DNA of 64,000 bases from Hevea brasiliensis. Lineage: Eukaryota; Streptophyta; Magnoliopsida; Malpighiales; Euphorbiaceae. The stretch is taken from assembly GCF_030052815.1 (NCBI RefSeq), contig NC_079502.1, forward strand, positions 31,488,050 through 31,552,049. The letters run 5' to 3'. Below the pieces are notes generated by a model. That model saw nothing but the letters and a program-made list of their open reading frames with translations, did not search any database and was not told the DNA's origin. Shown here piece by piece: positions 9,880 through 21,500 of the stretch (position 1 is the first letter of the stretch; each line of letters opens with the position of its first letter). The position numbers and the translations under genes are program-made.

Positions 9880-11700
9880 AGGTTCTTTATAATAAGATGA
9901 CATTTTCTGAGATACTCATATAACCTTTCTTGTTGCTTGGCAGGGTCAAATGCTTTGTATGCACTTGATTCTGTAATAGTTCTCGTTTTCCCTGTGCTAT
10001 TGTTCTCTCCAGCTGGTCAACATTCTCTTTCAGTCCTTGATAGAGAACAACTTGTTTTTCTTTCTCTTTTCTTTCTTTAGCACACTCTTTCAAGATATCG
10101 TTGATGAGTAGTGCTTGTTCTTTCAATTCGAGCTTCTTCTTCTTACTTTCTTGCTTATATTCTTCGAGTACCTCTTGGTATTTCATCTTTTCTAAACTTG
10201 CTATTTTGTACTTTCGCTTCTTTTACCTCACCTTGGAGAGAGTCTCTTTCCCTTTCCCACTGCACTCTTGCTCCTCAACCCCATCCTTTCGGCCCTTACC
10301 TCTTCCTTAAGTCTTCTTACTCTCCTTTTAAGTTTCTGCTGGTCCTTCAAATTGCTTTATTTGTTCCTGCATTATAGTTCTCGTGATAGCCTCTCGTAGT
10401 GAGTCATCCAGATGGCCATTCGCTTCTTCTAATAGGACATCTCTGAGCGGGTTATCGTCTTCGAATTTCACGCTTGAATGTTCTCGGTCCTGCCGCCTCC
10501 ATTTAAGATAATCGCCGAGGTGCTTGGGCCCTTGGCGATCTCTCCATCGAGTGACGTTTTCCCACGATTTGCAGCCTTTTCAACCCTTCTTCTCCTTTGA
10601 GCTCGTGGTAGAAGCGACCTTGGTGGTATTCTTTGATGTTGATCACGCATGTTAAGCCGAATCGCCTCATTACCAATGCCGAGTGTAACTTGTGTATCCT
10701 TACTCGATCGTGACACCGATCAATACCTCGCAGATCAAAACGGGTTGGCTTGACGCCCACAGCTTCCTCCAACAAGAATCATGGCTATTAAAACTCAAAA
10801 TCCGCTCCCACCATCGCTGCTCATTTTTCGTGATTACTAACCGGTCATTCTCTCGATGGGAGGCTGGTCAAGGTACCAAGTCAACCCCTTCGCTCCACGG
10901 ACACATGTGACCGATAATCCAGAGGTATAACAGCTTGAGAACAACACTTAAGGGACCCTTTGCCCCGTTGTCCGCAGAGGTAAGGGTTAATAAAGTCTCC
11001 GCAAGGATTGCGTATTGGATTAATCGCCGCCTTTCCACCGCCCGTAACACTTCCACTGCTGCAAGTTATGATTCCCAATGGTCCTGGAATGTAATCGCAC
11101 CAGATTCCCAAAGCAAGAGCTATCAAACCGGTCCCACTATTTCTCATGGAGGCATTGATCTAAACATTTCGGAGATATGTCCAATACCAACCATGTGTTT
11201 TTCCTTTGGCGCTTTGGACTTTACTTCTTCGGGAGAACCCAACATATGTGCCAACCGCTTCGTGTTTGCCTATGCTCGAGGTGTAAGTAGATCCGGCTCG
11301 CAATGAGTATGGGATCCCCAGAAATGCCTGATATTATTCCATAGTGGGGACAGTATCAATCTCATTGAAAGAGAATACCACGTAATTAGGATACCTAGCC
11401 GACAACATCGCTTTTAAAGTCGGGATTTGTACCTTTACGTGCATAAATGTTGCAATCCTCCCGCATTTCTCTTCAAAACGCACCTTGGCCCGATCGGAAG
11501 CGACCTCCATCCGCTAGATGCACTCTCTAGGTCGCTCATTCCGACTCTATTTTATTCAGATCTAGCGAAGGTAGCGAGCTAGCAGTGCCTCTAAGCATCA
11601 TTTTGCGAGGGTACCGACTATGAGCCGATTCGACCAAAGTTTAGCATTCAACCTTTTCACGATCGACTCGAGGATGCCATGGTAAAAATGGTGCCTATCC
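9880..11700 (-). pseudogene. E1 extra sense ORF upstream of gag: DUF7745-like plus coiled coil
   Basis: On the minus strand, between the PBS and gag, a protein resembling the plant DUF7745 family can be followed through several frames. Near 11550-11320 it reads KVQIPTLKAMLSARYPNYVV and FNEIDTVPTME with an in-frame stop where the family usually has EEYQALLGIPY. The frame 11056-10868 gives IQYAILAETLLTLTSAD and LLYLWIIGHM. The frame 10775-10503 gives EYHQGRFYHELKGEEGLKRL. It ends in a coiled coil at 10186-9887 (EVLEEYKQESKKKKLELKEQ, KERKEKEKQVV). Extra ORFs upstream of gag are known in Tat/Ogre elements; their role is unknown. The DUF7745 label is from memory of the family pattern, not a search. 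Confidence 0.6.
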
Positions 11701-12579
11701 TTTTACGTACTCTTGGTTTGGTAACGCTCATGAAAATTTGTTAGCAAGATAAATTCGGGTAATTTTGAATCATACTGTTGACAAGGTGACACATACACAT
11801 TTATCAAAGTAGGAAAATGTGTAGGTGTTTCAGTAGAATTCAAGATTACCCTCACAAAATGAACAAAAGGAAGTTAAAGCAGAATAGGGTAAGAGAAAGT
11901 ATGCCCCTTTTGTCCTGTAGTAGGGAGACTCCTAACACCGGGTGAGCGCTACCTACCTGGATAGTTCTATCTTATGAGGTAGTTTACTACGGCCTTCAAG
12001 TATTGTGATAGTTTAGCTCAGAGCTAATTATCTCAAAGCCACAGGTTCCAAAATTGCCACTACAGTAAACAGTAGAGCACCATTCTACCCCCAAGATGTT
12101 ATCGGGACAATTCCACGAGTATCACAGAGGATAGAGCGAGTTTCAATTTGAGCAAGCCTTCACTGATACTAACGGGTAAAACCCACTGCATCGCTACATG
12201 ACTCCCTCCTACTTTCCTAAATGGGTAAGAAAGCCCGGGTTAGGACCATAGTGTGTGAGGACATTGTGTGAGTGTTCAGTGTGTGAAGGGACACCTTTAC
12301 CTCTTCCCAATCCAGGGGGATTTTATTTTTCCATTTTTCCCTTTTTTTTTCCTTTTTGGAAATGAAGAACACTGTAAGAGATAGAACAGGCAAAACAAAA
12401 TAGTTAGCAGTAATAATAATTAATATATAAGACAGCGCTGAGTGAGCCCATCTAACTATAATTTGATCGCAAAATTAAATCTACTTTTGGACCACTAGAC
12501 GGATATAGTCCCAATGAGTCACCAAGTCGCAATAGATTTTGCGTCGCTCGACGATCACTCACCAAGTGGGAAAGAGTGA
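11701..12579 (-). other. E1 5' leader between PBS and first ORF
   Basis: No coding similarity. The stretch includes a T-rich run (about 12325-12360) and several short direct repeats. It would be the untranslated leader that carries packaging signals in the genomic RNA, but no structure was tested. Confidence 0.55.
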
Positions 12580-12589
12580 GGAGTCGCCA
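12580..12589 (-). promoter_or_regulatory. E1 primer-binding site, tRNA-Arg
   Basis: The plus strand reads GGAGTCGCCA, so the minus strand reads TGGCGACTCC. This is the complement of the 3' end, including CCA, of plant tRNA-Arg(ACG). tRNA-Arg priming is typical of Ogre-type elements. It fixes the inner boundary of the 5' LTR at about 12590 and the strand of the element. Confidence 0.85.
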
Positions 12590-12874
12590 CCTTAGTTTTA
12601 AGGGAAACTAAAGAAAACCATTTGAGAAGTTAAATTAAAAATGAAACCACTTCAAAACAGAGATTCTAAGTTCGGGTCCGTAACAGTGGGGAAGGTGTTA
12701 GGCACCCCACCTCGTCCCTTAATAAGGGTAAGTAGATTTAATTCTGCGTCCTTTATAAATTAGTTAGGAGGGCTTAGACGGCAATGTTAATCCTTTTGGT
12801 AAAAGGAATATTTGATTTTTCACTAAATTTGGATCACCCAGATACATAAGTAAATGAGACAACCTTAGTGAACG

Positions 12875-13290
12875 GGTGTGAGAATCGGATAAGAACTCTC
12901 CTCCGATCTCTTTTAAGTTGTTTATTAAAATTTTGAGGGGAGACCGGATAAGAACCCTCCTCCGATCTCTTTTAAGTTATTTATTGTGTTTTGAGGGGAG
13001 ACCTGATAAGAACCCTCCTCCGATCTCCTTTAATTTATTTATTATATTTTTGAGGGGAGACCGGATTAGTACCGTCCTCCGATCTCCTTTAGAGTTATTT
13101 ATTAAAATTTTGAGTTGAGACCGGATAAGAACTCTCCTCCGATCCCTATTTAATGTTTATTAAAATTTTGAAGGGAGACCGGATAAGAACTCTCCTCCGA
13201 TCTCCTTTAGAGTTATTTATTAATGTCTTGAGTTGAGACCGGATAAGAACTCTCTTCCGATCTCTTTCAGACAACAGAGCCCTGAAGGGA
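12875..13290. repeat. 59-bp tandem array in the E1 LTR (R-U5 side)
   Basis: AGACCGGATAAGAA-type units start near 12941, 12999, 13059, 13118, 13176 and 13236, preceded by a diverged unit near 12882. Each unit contains GAGGGGAGACCGGATAAGAA, then CCTCCTCCGATCTC and TTTATTAAAATTT. Spacing is 58-60 bp. The array is probably transcribed, since it lies downstream of the minus-strand TATA box at 14366. Confidence 0.9.
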
Positions 13291-13715
13291 TTTCTCCGAT
13301 CTCCTGATTTTTAATTTCAACTACATGACATAAGAACCTAAAGCTAAGGATTCATGCGCTCTAAGATGTCGGATAAGGTTTCTCGATACCTTTGACTAGA
13401 TAAGGAAAACTAGACTTGATTTACCGACCTTCCATGCTCATTTTACCAATATCTATTAATGACCGATCTACTCTGCTTCGCTTACTTTGGTCTTATTCCA
13501 CTTTATGACATCTTTGTCGAATTGTCATTACGCCGGCCTAATAGTTTGGCTATCTTCCTGACGTGTTATTCATGTTCTCTCTTTTAAAAGAGACCCCTAA
13601 GTTGCAGTTACCTACGTTTACCCAACCACTTACATACTACTAGAAGTTAGAAAACTTGCTTTCAAAAAGATGAAGATTAACAAAATGAACGATCACTAAA
13701 TAGATGATTTGGGAG

Positions 13716-13960
13716 TGTCATTCTTTGGGGATCGCTTGTGCAAAAATAGTCTTGAAGAAAGTTGCATGTAAGAAGAACACAGAAAATGCGGAAAGTAAAT
13801 GCAGACACTTGATAAAACAGTGATATGAGCTCTTACAGTAACATTCTTTGGGGATCGTTTGTGCAAAAGTAGAAAGTCACAGATATGAGAAGAACAAAGA
13901 AAATGCAGAAAGTAAATGTAAGCACTTAATAAAACAGTAGTATGAGCTCTTACCTGTAAG
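13716..13960. repeat. Tandem duplication of about 124 bp in the E1 LTR
   Basis: CATTCTTTGGGGATCG occurs near 13719 and 13842. Each is followed by TTGTGCAAAA, AAGAAGAACA and AGAAAGTAAATG-like words, and a TATGAGCTCTTAC end. Two units are present. The minus-strand open frame across them repeats the same peptide because of the duplication; I do not call it a gene. Confidence 0.8.
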
Positions 13961-14365
13961 GAGCCAAATCTACTAAAATAACTATGGGGTGTCAAATAGT
14001 GACAAGGCAATGGAGTGATAGGCCTGAGGGGTGGTGTTCCTCGTGAACTGGAGGGTGCTTAGCTAAAATGCGATCAGATCAAGATGAAAAGAACCGAGTG
14101 GAATGAAGTTGAGCTTGGACAATGAAAATAGAGATGATAAAGGCAGAAAGTGAGAGTGTGACCAGATAATGAACAAACTGGAAATGTAGAGTTCCAAAGA
14201 TTCGTAATCTTTTCAAGAAAACACTTCGAAAACTAGTTTCAAAAGTCTTTGATTGACACTTCTAAGTAGCAGAGTAGCAAACTAAATGAAATTTCGTAGT
14301 TCCTCCGCTATAATAACACCTCTTGTCTATTTTTTTGCCCGCCCCTTGAACAGCTTTTTATGCAG

Positions 14366-14373
14366 TATTTATA
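14366..14373 (-). promoter_or_regulatory. Candidate E1 sense TATA box
   Basis: The minus strand reads CCTATAAATACTGCA, a good plant TATA box. Transcription would start about 30 bp further along the minus strand, near 14335, giving a U3 of about 4.2 kb and an R-U5 of about 1.7 kb. It is a motif match plus position; no transcript data are available here. Confidence 0.5.
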
Positions 14374-14967
14374 GGAATCGTGCTCTTCGTGAAGGGTCGA
14401 TTTATTTTGAGGGAGATGGAGGGTCAAGATTTCAAGGACATGATCGAGGTTCAGAATTAAAGAGAATCAAAATGAATGGTTGAGATCACTCTTCATAATA
14501 TTTGTCCTTTTCTTCTTTCCATCCGACGGTCCCAAATTTCCTTGTCCTAACGATCCGAGGGTTAAGAGCGAAAGACGCTGTATTGTCTCTCTTGATCTAA
14601 GGGTTCCGGTTTGTCCTTACAAGTGGGATCAACGGTGGAGATTGGGATGTACAGGATCGCCATGACATACCCCGCACTGCCAAGATTAAGTGCGATTCTT
14701 AGGCGTGTGAGATCTCGCCTGCAACGCCTTAACTACCTCGGCTCGATTCGACGACTGTTATTGGAATTTGTCTTATTCTTTTTCCTTCCGATCCTCCTCT
14801 TCTCGATCTCTTTCACATGTTCTTTCCGACCTTTCATGCTGGTCTCCCACCTTCCGATCTACTATTCCGATCTTTTCCCTTCTTCAGTCCGGTCCCGTCA
14901 AAGCATTAATTGTCCTCGATTCTGCCGCTCGCTTCATTTCGCCAAAGAATAAATGCTCATTTTCCCC

Positions 14968-14975
14968 TATATATA
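14968..14975. promoter_or_regulatory. Possible second TATA element in U3
   Basis: CTATATATACTCC follows a short C run and precedes a pyrimidine-rich stretch on the plus strand. It could serve either strand because the core is symmetric. The open frames downstream on the plus strand (14611-15405) have no recognised domain. I give it low weight. Confidence 0.25.
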
Positions 14976-15449
14976 CTCCTGCCGCAGAGACATTTCTTTC
15001 ATCCGATTTTCCTCTTCCTTTCTCACTTTCCTCGCTCTAGCCGCCCGTGGAAGTTCGCTATAATCGTGGCTTTGATCTTTTCCGATGGATTTCTTTACTC
15101 ACCAATCAAAATTTACGATCCCTTGATCGAATGACCTTAATCGACGATGGTGAGAGGACCGGATTTGACCGACCAGACATGGACCTTGGTTGTACCGATC
15201 TCGAGTCGCCAACCGAAGTTCATTCGGCTTTCATCACATTGAGTGTTCCGACAATGTTTTCCTCCACATTGCGTTCCGGCAATGGTCGGTTTCGGTGGTA
15301 ACATCGGTGACGATGTCTCTCATCTTCATGGGAGTCATAGTCACCCCATCCGAGCCGCACATCTATCCGATGTCAACAGCCGGCCTCCGTCAAACACGCT
15401 TTTGAATCAGCCACGAGACTAGGCTTTGACATTGGCCTTTTAGATAGGA

Positions 15450-15690
15450 TGTTCCACCGGTCTCTAGAGATCGCCCAAATGATGTAATCCTAAAATGTAA
15501 TCAGATCTCTAGAGATCGCCCAAATGATGTATTTAGACCTTTATTGTAATCCGATTCCTAGAGATCGCCCAAATGATGTATTTTATTTTCAAAGCAATCC
15601 GATCTCTAGAGATCACAGAAATGATGTGATCCAATTTTAGTGTAATCCGATCCCTAGAGATCACCCAAATGATGTAATCCGATCTTTTGA
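15450..15690. repeat. Short tandem array with CTCTAGAGATC core
   Basis: Five units carry CTAGAGATCGCCCAAATGATG or close variants, near 15462, 15507, 15566, 15605 and 15652, at 39-59 bp spacing. The core TCTCTAGAGA is a perfect palindrome in the best units. The array sits about 265 bp upstream of the antisense TATA box, so it could act as a set of protein-binding sites for either promoter; that is inference. Confidence 0.8.
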
Positions 15691-15954
15691 AAATAAAGAC
15701 TTTATTTTGTCGGTTATCATCTTATTATTTTTGCATTGATTATTTTCCGATCTCTAATGTGGTTATCCGATCTGGTTCTTTACCTGAATGACACTTAACT
15801 GATCCTTTATTCAAAATATTTAACTTATTATGCCGATCTCCAATTAACCGATCTCTGAACATTCGGATATTTGAGAGAAGTGTCGTAACACCGCCGAGTC
15901 CCACCAATCGATGCGCCGCTTAGAACCTCGTGGAGCATTAAATGCTCTGACTAG

Positions 15955-15962
15955 TATAAATA
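15955..15962 (+). promoter_or_regulatory. TATA box of the antisense LTR gene
   Basis: The plus strand reads CTAGTATAAATAGGGG, a textbook plant TATA box, about 150 bp upstream of the ATG at 16112. The intervening stretch is pyrimidine-rich (TCTCATTCC, CTTCAAGTTCTCTC), like a plant 5' UTR. It points opposite to the E1 gag-pol promoter. Confidence 0.6.
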
Positions 15963-16111
15963 GGGGAGGGAGGGTTAGCCGCTTGTTCTCTCATTCCATT
16001 TTCAATCCTCGCCACAACTTCAAGTTCTCTCATTTTCTCAAGTTCTTCCGACGATCGACTCTGTAAGGGCTTTGATCCTCTTTTAGGTTAAATTCTTTGT
16101 TTCTTTTGAAA

Positions 16112-17965
16112 ATGAGCGGTGCCGAAGGTCAGAGAGCGGCGAGCCCTCCTTCCATTCAGGTCTCGTGGTCATCGTCTGCTGAAGAAGAGGCATGGGCCAA
16201 AGCGCTCAACAAGAACCTCCTGTGGCCTCCGCTCCAACTCGGGCGGGTCATACCATCAAGGCTCGCACCTTCTTCAGGAGAGAGACTCTCCCTATAGACG
16301 AGCTACCGCTGGTTCTTCGAGAACTGACCGCAATCATTTAGCCAAGAATATAACATTCGGCCTGATTCGTACGAGCTAATCAAGTGCCACGGCGATCTTC
16401 GTCTCGATCACTCCTTTGAAGAGAATGACATGGTTATGGTGTACGAGGAATAGTTAAAGGCCGGTCTGAGGTTCCCTCTAGACGATTTCTATAAGGAGGT
16501 CCTAAAACTTCACCGAGCGTGCATTGCTCAAATTCACCCTAACTCGTGGCGGATCTTGGTAGCCTTCCGAGGTCTATGCCAATCTAAGGGAATCGCACTC
16601 TACGGCTAAAGTGTTCGCCGAGCCGCATGCACTAACTCGCCAAAGGATGACGAACACTGGTTCTTTCAGGCGAAGCCTCATTGTGGGCTCTTTTCCGATC
16701 TGCCCTCATCCCTTAAGAATTGGAAGAACCGTTTCTTCATTCTGAGGAGCAAAGATCCGAGCTGCTTTGAGGACTTCTCCCGTAGCTGGTGGTACCAGGG
16801 GCCCTTGCTTCCGAGGCACATTACCCTGAGTCAGGAGGAAAGTTTAATAGTGATGGATCTGAAGAGTCAGGCCGCCACTCAAAAGTATTCTTGTTTGGAT
16901 GCGGTGACTGCCGAGCTGCACCATTGGACTATTCAATTGCTCACCGGCCAAGACCGCGAACTTCCGCTCTCTGACCTCGGCATTGGTATTTTCTATATCT
17001 CAGATCTCAGGGCCTTAGCGGTCTCACTGACCTTTTCTTTGTGCAGGTATGGCGGGTGGTGAGGGTTCTAGGAAGCGGAAGAAGGAAAGAGAGATCTCCT
17101 AAGATAAAGGAGATGAAGCGTCGAACGACTTCAAACACCCGGCCATGAGCCCGGGAGATACAAAGAGACCCGCCAACCTTCGGTCCGCCGACTCGAAGCT
17201 GTCCGATCTCCTCCTAGAACGAAAGAATAGCCTCCACCTCTCCCAATTGTTCCAAGCACAGAAAGGGGGCCTACTCAAGCTTCTGGGAGGACCTCTTCTC
17301 GTGGCGCTCAAATACTGATCGACTCCTTGAAGAATAACCGATCATAGAGAGAACCCGATTTTTCCAAAGTCCCGGGTCTACCATCTTCTTTCAGAGGATC
17401 GGACAGTTATCCCTAATGGTCTCGATGATATCTTGACTCGATCCATGAGCCTAAACGTAGAGTGTCCGTGAACTGCACCATGGTTCGAAAAGATTCAAGG
17501 CCGGGTAAGGAGATCGGAAGAAGAATGAGGAAGTGGCTTCCTCCGATCCCAACTCTCATCCGCCGGATTATATATCTCAAGTCGAGGGACGGCAAAGTTC
17601 CATGAAGACAGTCGCCGAATGTAATCATATTTTGGCCGAGAGGGAACGTGCTCTTGGGAATTCTGCACTTCACGCCAACGGCCGCCAGTCGCCAACTTAT
17701 AGAGGAACTCAAGGAGAAAGACGAGGAGCTTAAGGCGAAGGATGAGGAGCTTAAGGAGAAAGACGAAGAGATGGTGACAGGGATAGCCGGAGCCTATGTG
17801 AATGCTCACAAGGACCTCTTGGCCGAACTCCAGAAGCACTACCCTGAAGAGGACTTCTCCTGGATGGCCGACTGCCCCGAGGGCGACGATGAGGACAGTG
17901 AGGAGGAAGCCGAGGTGAGAGAGAGAGTGAGCAGACAATCAGCCGGGGTGATCCCTCACCAATAA
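16112..17965 (+). pseudogene. Antisense gene in the E1 LTR, PF04195-like, decayed
   Basis: The first ATG gives MSGAEGQRAASPPSIQVSWS. After a frameshift near 16230 the frame continues as TIKARTFFRRETLPIDELPL. The core at 16370-16590 reads YELIKCHGDLRLDHSFEEND, then LKAGLRFPLDDFYKEVLKLH and HPNSWRILVAF, the pattern of the plant 'putative gypsy type transposon' family (PF04195). A TAG interrupts it at about 16452. The next part (16805-16985) ends LPLSDLGIG, where an intron probably lies, then MAGGEGSRKRKKEREIS and a stop at 17101. The C-terminus (17648-17965) is coiled coil (ELKEKDEELKAKDEELKEKD) followed by an acidic tail. Function of the family is unknown. Its position wholly inside an LTR is the odd point. 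Confidence 0.65.
16986..17046 (+). other. Probable intron of the antisense gene
   Basis: The stretch begins GTATTTTC and ends with a pyrimidine-rich tract CTTTTCTTTGTGCAG. Joining the flanks keeps the frame from LSDLGIG into MAGGEGSRKRK, where the split codon is G|GT. It is 61 bp, short for a plant intron but possible. Without splicing the frame hits a stop at 17060. Splice prediction or RNA reads would settle it. Confidence 0.5.
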
Positions 17966-18558
17966 CTTGTACAAATTATGAAATGAAATGGAATGCCTCT
18001 TTGTTCAATGAAGGGTTGTGATCGGAAAATTTTAAACCATAGTTTGTCCGAGTATTTGATTGTATGAGCACAAAGAAGACAAAAATGCAATTATTAATCT
18101 AAGTATAAGAGATCGGAAAGCACAATAAGCATGAGATCTGGGGAAGAAATGTTGAACGGACTTGATTAGAATTGAAAATTTAACTTGAAAACTTAAGATC
18201 GAACCCTCGTTAAACCGAACTAAAACCTTAGCTCTTGATCTTCCGAAAGGAGATCGCAATAAACTGTAAGAAAAGATCTAATGCTAGTTCACTTCATTTA
18301 TCAACAGAGATCGGGATGTACCCGACGTCCTAAATTCGACAATGGTTTGAGAGATCGGTAAATGATTTGAGAGATCGCAGGCTTTAATGAATGTTAGGAC
18401 TTAGCATTGATTCAATTCCTTTTAAGGAGAGTTCTAAATATGGTCATCCGTAAAGAAAATGAAGAGAAGTCGAAATGTCATTGGTCGCCAGGAGACCTAG
18501 AGTCAGATCACCTTCAAAGTCTTGTTGATCTTGGGATCGCCAAAATATGGTGTCGATA

Positions 18559-21500
18559 AAGTGGAATGTTGAATATTTATTAAAAAGCCTTTATTTGAAA
18601 TTTTAGTCATGGATTAAATCCTCGATTAAAATCTGGTGTTACGATTTTTTTTTTAAATTTTGGCAGAGTGCCAGTTGTATTTTGAGAAAACAGTTCTTCA
18701 AAACCTGAAAAAAAAAAAAAAAAACACTTCCAATATGTTTTCTCAATCACAACTCCAATAAAATCAATTTCATCTCTCCACACAATTCAATCCCAACAAT
18801 GAATAAATAATTTACAGCAATCAACTCAGATCAATTTGTAAACCAACACTGAACATCTCAATTCAGAAAAGGAAATAATTTATCATTCACAAAATACAAA
18901 ACTTTAATTATTTACATTGATTACAAAACTCAGAAATAAATTTGAATATTACAATAATTTGCATTTTAATTAGATACCCAAAATAATATTACAAAAGTTC
19001 TTGTAGAACTGCTTAAACAATTTACGTACATGTAATTACATGCATACATCAAAATCTAATGTACAAGGGTATACCTCTAATATACCCGAAGCTAATCCCA
19101 ATGAGTCTTCAAGGCGCAGCTACTGGAAATCTCATTCGACTGCTCTATCTTTACTTTTACCTGCGATAGCATACAAAGCTATCGCTGAGTAGTGAATTCA
19201 GTGGTACACAACTATAATTTAAAACATAATATACAATACCTTGCCAAAATTTTAGCAAAGAATTTGAAAATCTTGAAATTCAATCAAAATTTCAAAATTC
19301 AAAATATTCATTGTCAATAAAATAAATCATTTGTTAAAATGACTCTGCTCAAGAATTTCAATTTATCAAATCATAACTGAACATTTAAAGTAATTCTAGT
19401 AATTTATGGAAACAAATCCTAATTTCAATAAAATCAATTATGCATAAATCCCATTTGAAATCATAATTCTTACTATTCAAAACCCATTCTTTATCTCACT
19501 AACTATGCAAGACTAATCCGTAAGGGCCATCTTCGGGGCGATTCTAACTCCCAATGGTCGGGAAGGTCGAATCGGGATTCTAACTCCCCATGGTCGGGGA
19601 GGTCGAATCATCGTGCACAATACACACCACAATAATGAAACTTTCAAAAGGACCAATGAAAACTTAGACACAACCTCTAATATGAGGAGAATCTAAGCCT
19701 GTGCACTTACCATGGTAGTCAAAACAAAGCTAACTCCAGTATCTCCTCAACAAATGAGGGAGACGGGTAATAACCTAGTCAAACATCTATAATGTGATAT
19801 AAAATAATATTATGAATTTCTTTGTCCTTTTCGTGAGCATAAATCACAACACAATTCCATTCAAAGTCAATTCCAATATCCAATAAATTTTTATGCCTAT
19901 CACAATTCAAAACATAAATTTGTATTTTTCTATGCAAATCCCATTTCAATCACAAATTTCCGAAATTGAACTCATTCAATCCATATCTAAAATAAAATCA
20001 TAACTGAACCATTTTCCCAAAACTAAACTCATTTTTACCATAACACATTTCAATAATCATTTAAATAAATTCAATAATTGGTAAACATAATACATAAAGA
20101 AATTAAAATCCTTTAACCAAATAAAATATGCAAAACTTTAACAATGTAAAACTAGTTGTGCACAAACCTCTTTGTTGACTAATTTACTCCACCTTTCGAT
20201 TTTTCCTTGAAGATCCCTTTCCAGTCTCTTTTTCAACCAAACACACAGTTTATAATCTTTCAGTACTATATCTCATAAAAAATCTATTAATTAATTTCAT
20301 GCCTACTTAGTTGTAGCCTTAAATTTGCTTAAATTGGTATCCTTTGAATTTTGCATTTTGGATTTACTATTCATTGTGCTATTCAAGTTAAAATGTTGAC
20401 TTTTTCCTACTAAATAGGTTTATTAATTCTAATTGCATCCATATACCACAATTTAGGTGTCAATTTTGTTGGCATTGATTACCAATTCAATTTCTAATTT
20501 CCCTAGGTACAAATCCAAAAATTCAGTTTTGGGTCCCCTATTTTCTATTGTTCCATTAATCTGGTTACTGTAGAAATTTGGCTAAGTGTCCTCCATCAAA
20601 GTTGTTTCTTATTGTCTTAGTTTTAATCCCTCTTTTGAATCACTCCATTTGGAGTTTTGTAGCTCAAGTTATAGCCATTTTTCTAAGGCTGGCCGTATTA
20701 GTATCTACCCAGAATTCTGGGCACAATTCTGGTTTTGGCAGTTTTAGTGTGCCGAATGCAGCTCACTTTTTCAGATGGATTATGGTCAGAATTTGGGTTT
20801 GTGTTCTTCATAAAAGTTGTAGTGCTATGTCTCATCTTTCCATAGGTATAAAATTCAGGTCATTTGGACCTTTCTACACCAAGTTATGGCCATTTTTATA
20901 TAGTGACAGTGTGTCAATTTTGGGTTTGACCTAATTGTTCACTATCTTAATATCATTTTATGGGCATGGTTTCTGCATAAAAATTATGGCATTATGTGTC
21001 TACTTTCATATCCAATTGACCTCACACAAATTAGAGTGGCAGAATTATAATTTTGGTCCCTGAAAGGGACCTAGGTCAGGCTGTCCAGTAATGACCCCTC
21101 ACCAATATGAATTTCATTGCAATTCTAATCACTCCAGCACATCTCAATTGGTCCCAATTGGCCATTTTAAACCTCACTTAGGTCAAAGTACCTTAATTTA
21201 CTAAATTCTCAAATTTCCTCCCCAAAATACTAAGGGTTAAGAACCCTAATTTCGCTACTTGATTTAATTCTTGAAATTAAAATGTATACACATTACCTAC
21301 ACACTCATTTCAGCTTACATAAACTTTTAATTCCCTCAAAATCCATCAAATTAAATTCCCCCTTATGTAACCGAAATTCCCTAATTTTCCTCACCTAATG
21401 GATTTTGTTTCATTTTCTTCAATTTCTAAGTTAATTTAACTATCTAAACATGAATTTAAAGGGAGGATCAAGTGATTCATAACTAACCTTTTTGTTGAAT

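Larger units (their letters stand above)
12590..18558 (-). mobile_element. E1 5' LTR, about 6 kb
   Basis: The LTR is bounded on the inside by the tRNA-Arg PBS and on the outside by the end of homology with 1-1056. Its length of about 5.97 kb is within the range known for Ogre elements. On the minus strand the order would be U3 (18558 to about 14340), then R-U5. It is rich in the words CCGATC and GATCGG. It holds two tandem arrays, a duplicated 120-bp segment, a minus-strand TATA box, and an antisense gene unit with its own TATA box. Only the outer 1056 bp can be checked against the other LTR within the window. Confidence 0.75.

Noticed and set aside
10935..11306. 123-codon plus-strand frame opposite the extra ORF
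   Set aside because: It is antisense to the DUF7745-like sequence and has no recognised feature of its own.
14611..15405. Several overlapping plus-strand frames in the E1 LTR
   Set aside because: They are serine- and phenylalanine-rich products of pyrimidine-rich DNA, without domain similarity or consistent frame. The possible TATA element at 14968 is not enough to call a gene.
20578..20934. 118-codon plus-strand frame in L1 and a related 103-codon minus-strand frame in S1 (23664-23975)
   Set aside because: They resemble each other because L1 and S1 are homologous LTRs in opposite orientation. The frame is broken in most other LTRs here, has no recognised domain, and lies across the U3 modules.
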